The notes beneath the pieces are model-generated. The model was not told the origin of the DNA, did no database searches, and was given only the letters and a program-made list of their open reading frames with translations. A stretch of 5,775 nt of DNA from the NCBI GenBank assembly GCA_964606055.1, contig CAZSFA010000172.1, positions 1-5,775 of the forward strand. The letters are read 5' to 3'. Source of the stretch: Roseitalea sp964606055. Lineage in GTDB: Bacteria > Pseudomonadota > Alphaproteobacteria > Rhizobiales > Rhizobiaceae. The position numbers and the translations under genes are program-made. Positions 5,569 through 5,775 of the stretch are shown one piece after another (positions within the stretch are counted from its first letter, which is position 1; each line of letters opens with the position of its first letter).

Positions 5569-5584
5569 GTCGTCGCGTCAAGGG

Positions 5585-5775
5585 TCAGTTGGCGGCGGGT
5601 TGCTGCTGCACCTTCTGCCGGGCCTGTTCCTCGGCGACGCGCTGCTGGAACATTTTCGCAAAGTCGATCGGATCGATCATCAGCGGCGGGAAGCCGCCAT
5701 TGCGGGTCGATTCGGCGACAATCTGGCGCGCGAACGGGAACAGCATGCGCGGGCATTCGATGAACAGCACCGGCA
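5585..5775 (-). CDS. secB: Protein-export chaperone SecB, C-terminal part (cut by window edge)
   Basis: SecB is a tetrameric cytoplasmic chaperone that keeps secretory preproteins unfolded and hands them to SecA. Only the last 62 residues are in the window. They include the family signature LFIECPRMLFPFARQIVAESTRNGGFPPLMIDPIDF, with both the CP..LFPFAR and GGFPPL..DPIDF blocks conserved. The tail after them is Gln/Ala/Lys-rich (EEQARQKVQQQPAAN), as is usual for the flexible SecB C-terminus. The start lies beyond position 5775. SecB next to dnaQ in convergent orientation is standard in alphaproteobacteria. Confidence 0.95.
   Translation of the reverse strand, partial: PVLFIECPRMLFPFARQIVAESTRNGGFPPLMIDPIDFAKMFQQRVAEEQARQKVQQQPAAN

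Overview
This GC-rich window carries a well-conserved alphaproteobacterial chromosomal neighbourhood: rho - hemJ - hemE on the minus strand, a non-coding gap, then maf - aroE - coaE - dnaQ on the plus strand, and secB converging from the right edge. Protein details fit an alphaproteobacterium, probably close to Hyphomicrobiales: HemJ is the protoporphyrinogen oxidase, the Rho N-terminus is of the alpha type, and the gene order is the one that surrounds the chromosomal origin in Caulobacter and rhizobia. I cannot name the genus from sequence alone.

Left arm (1-2239, minus strand): hemE and hemJ form a tight pair (19 nt apart) encoding two late haem-synthesis enzymes. Next is a 185-nt gap with a good sigma-70-like promoter and a C-rich leader, then the 5' part of rho, cut by the window edge.

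Centre (2240-2709): a 470-nt gap with no credible gene. It separates two gene groups transcribed outward and is dense in short repeats. It holds a near-consensus DnaA box inside a 14-bp palindrome, three same-strand TTGTCC cores, three GANTC (CcrM-type) sites within 24 bp, and several inverted and direct repeats. By position next to hemE and by content it is the best candidate for the replication origin (oriC). The ppsR (DUF299) gene often found between oriC and maf in related genomes is not present.

Right arm (2710-5775): maf, aroE and coaE overlap at each junction (8 bp and 4 bp) and are evidently one translationally coupled operon. dnaQ (proofreading subunit of DNA polymerase III) follows after 93 nt with its own strong ribosome binding site. 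The last 62 codons of secB run in from the right on the minus strand, its stop only 16 nt from the dnaQ stop.

These are housekeeping genes for haem synthesis, transcription termination, nucleotide clean-up, aromatic amino acid and CoA synthesis, replication fidelity and protein export. I see no mobile element, CRISPR array, RNA gene or novel protein system. The parts worth a second look are the putative origin and the leaders of rho and dnaQ.
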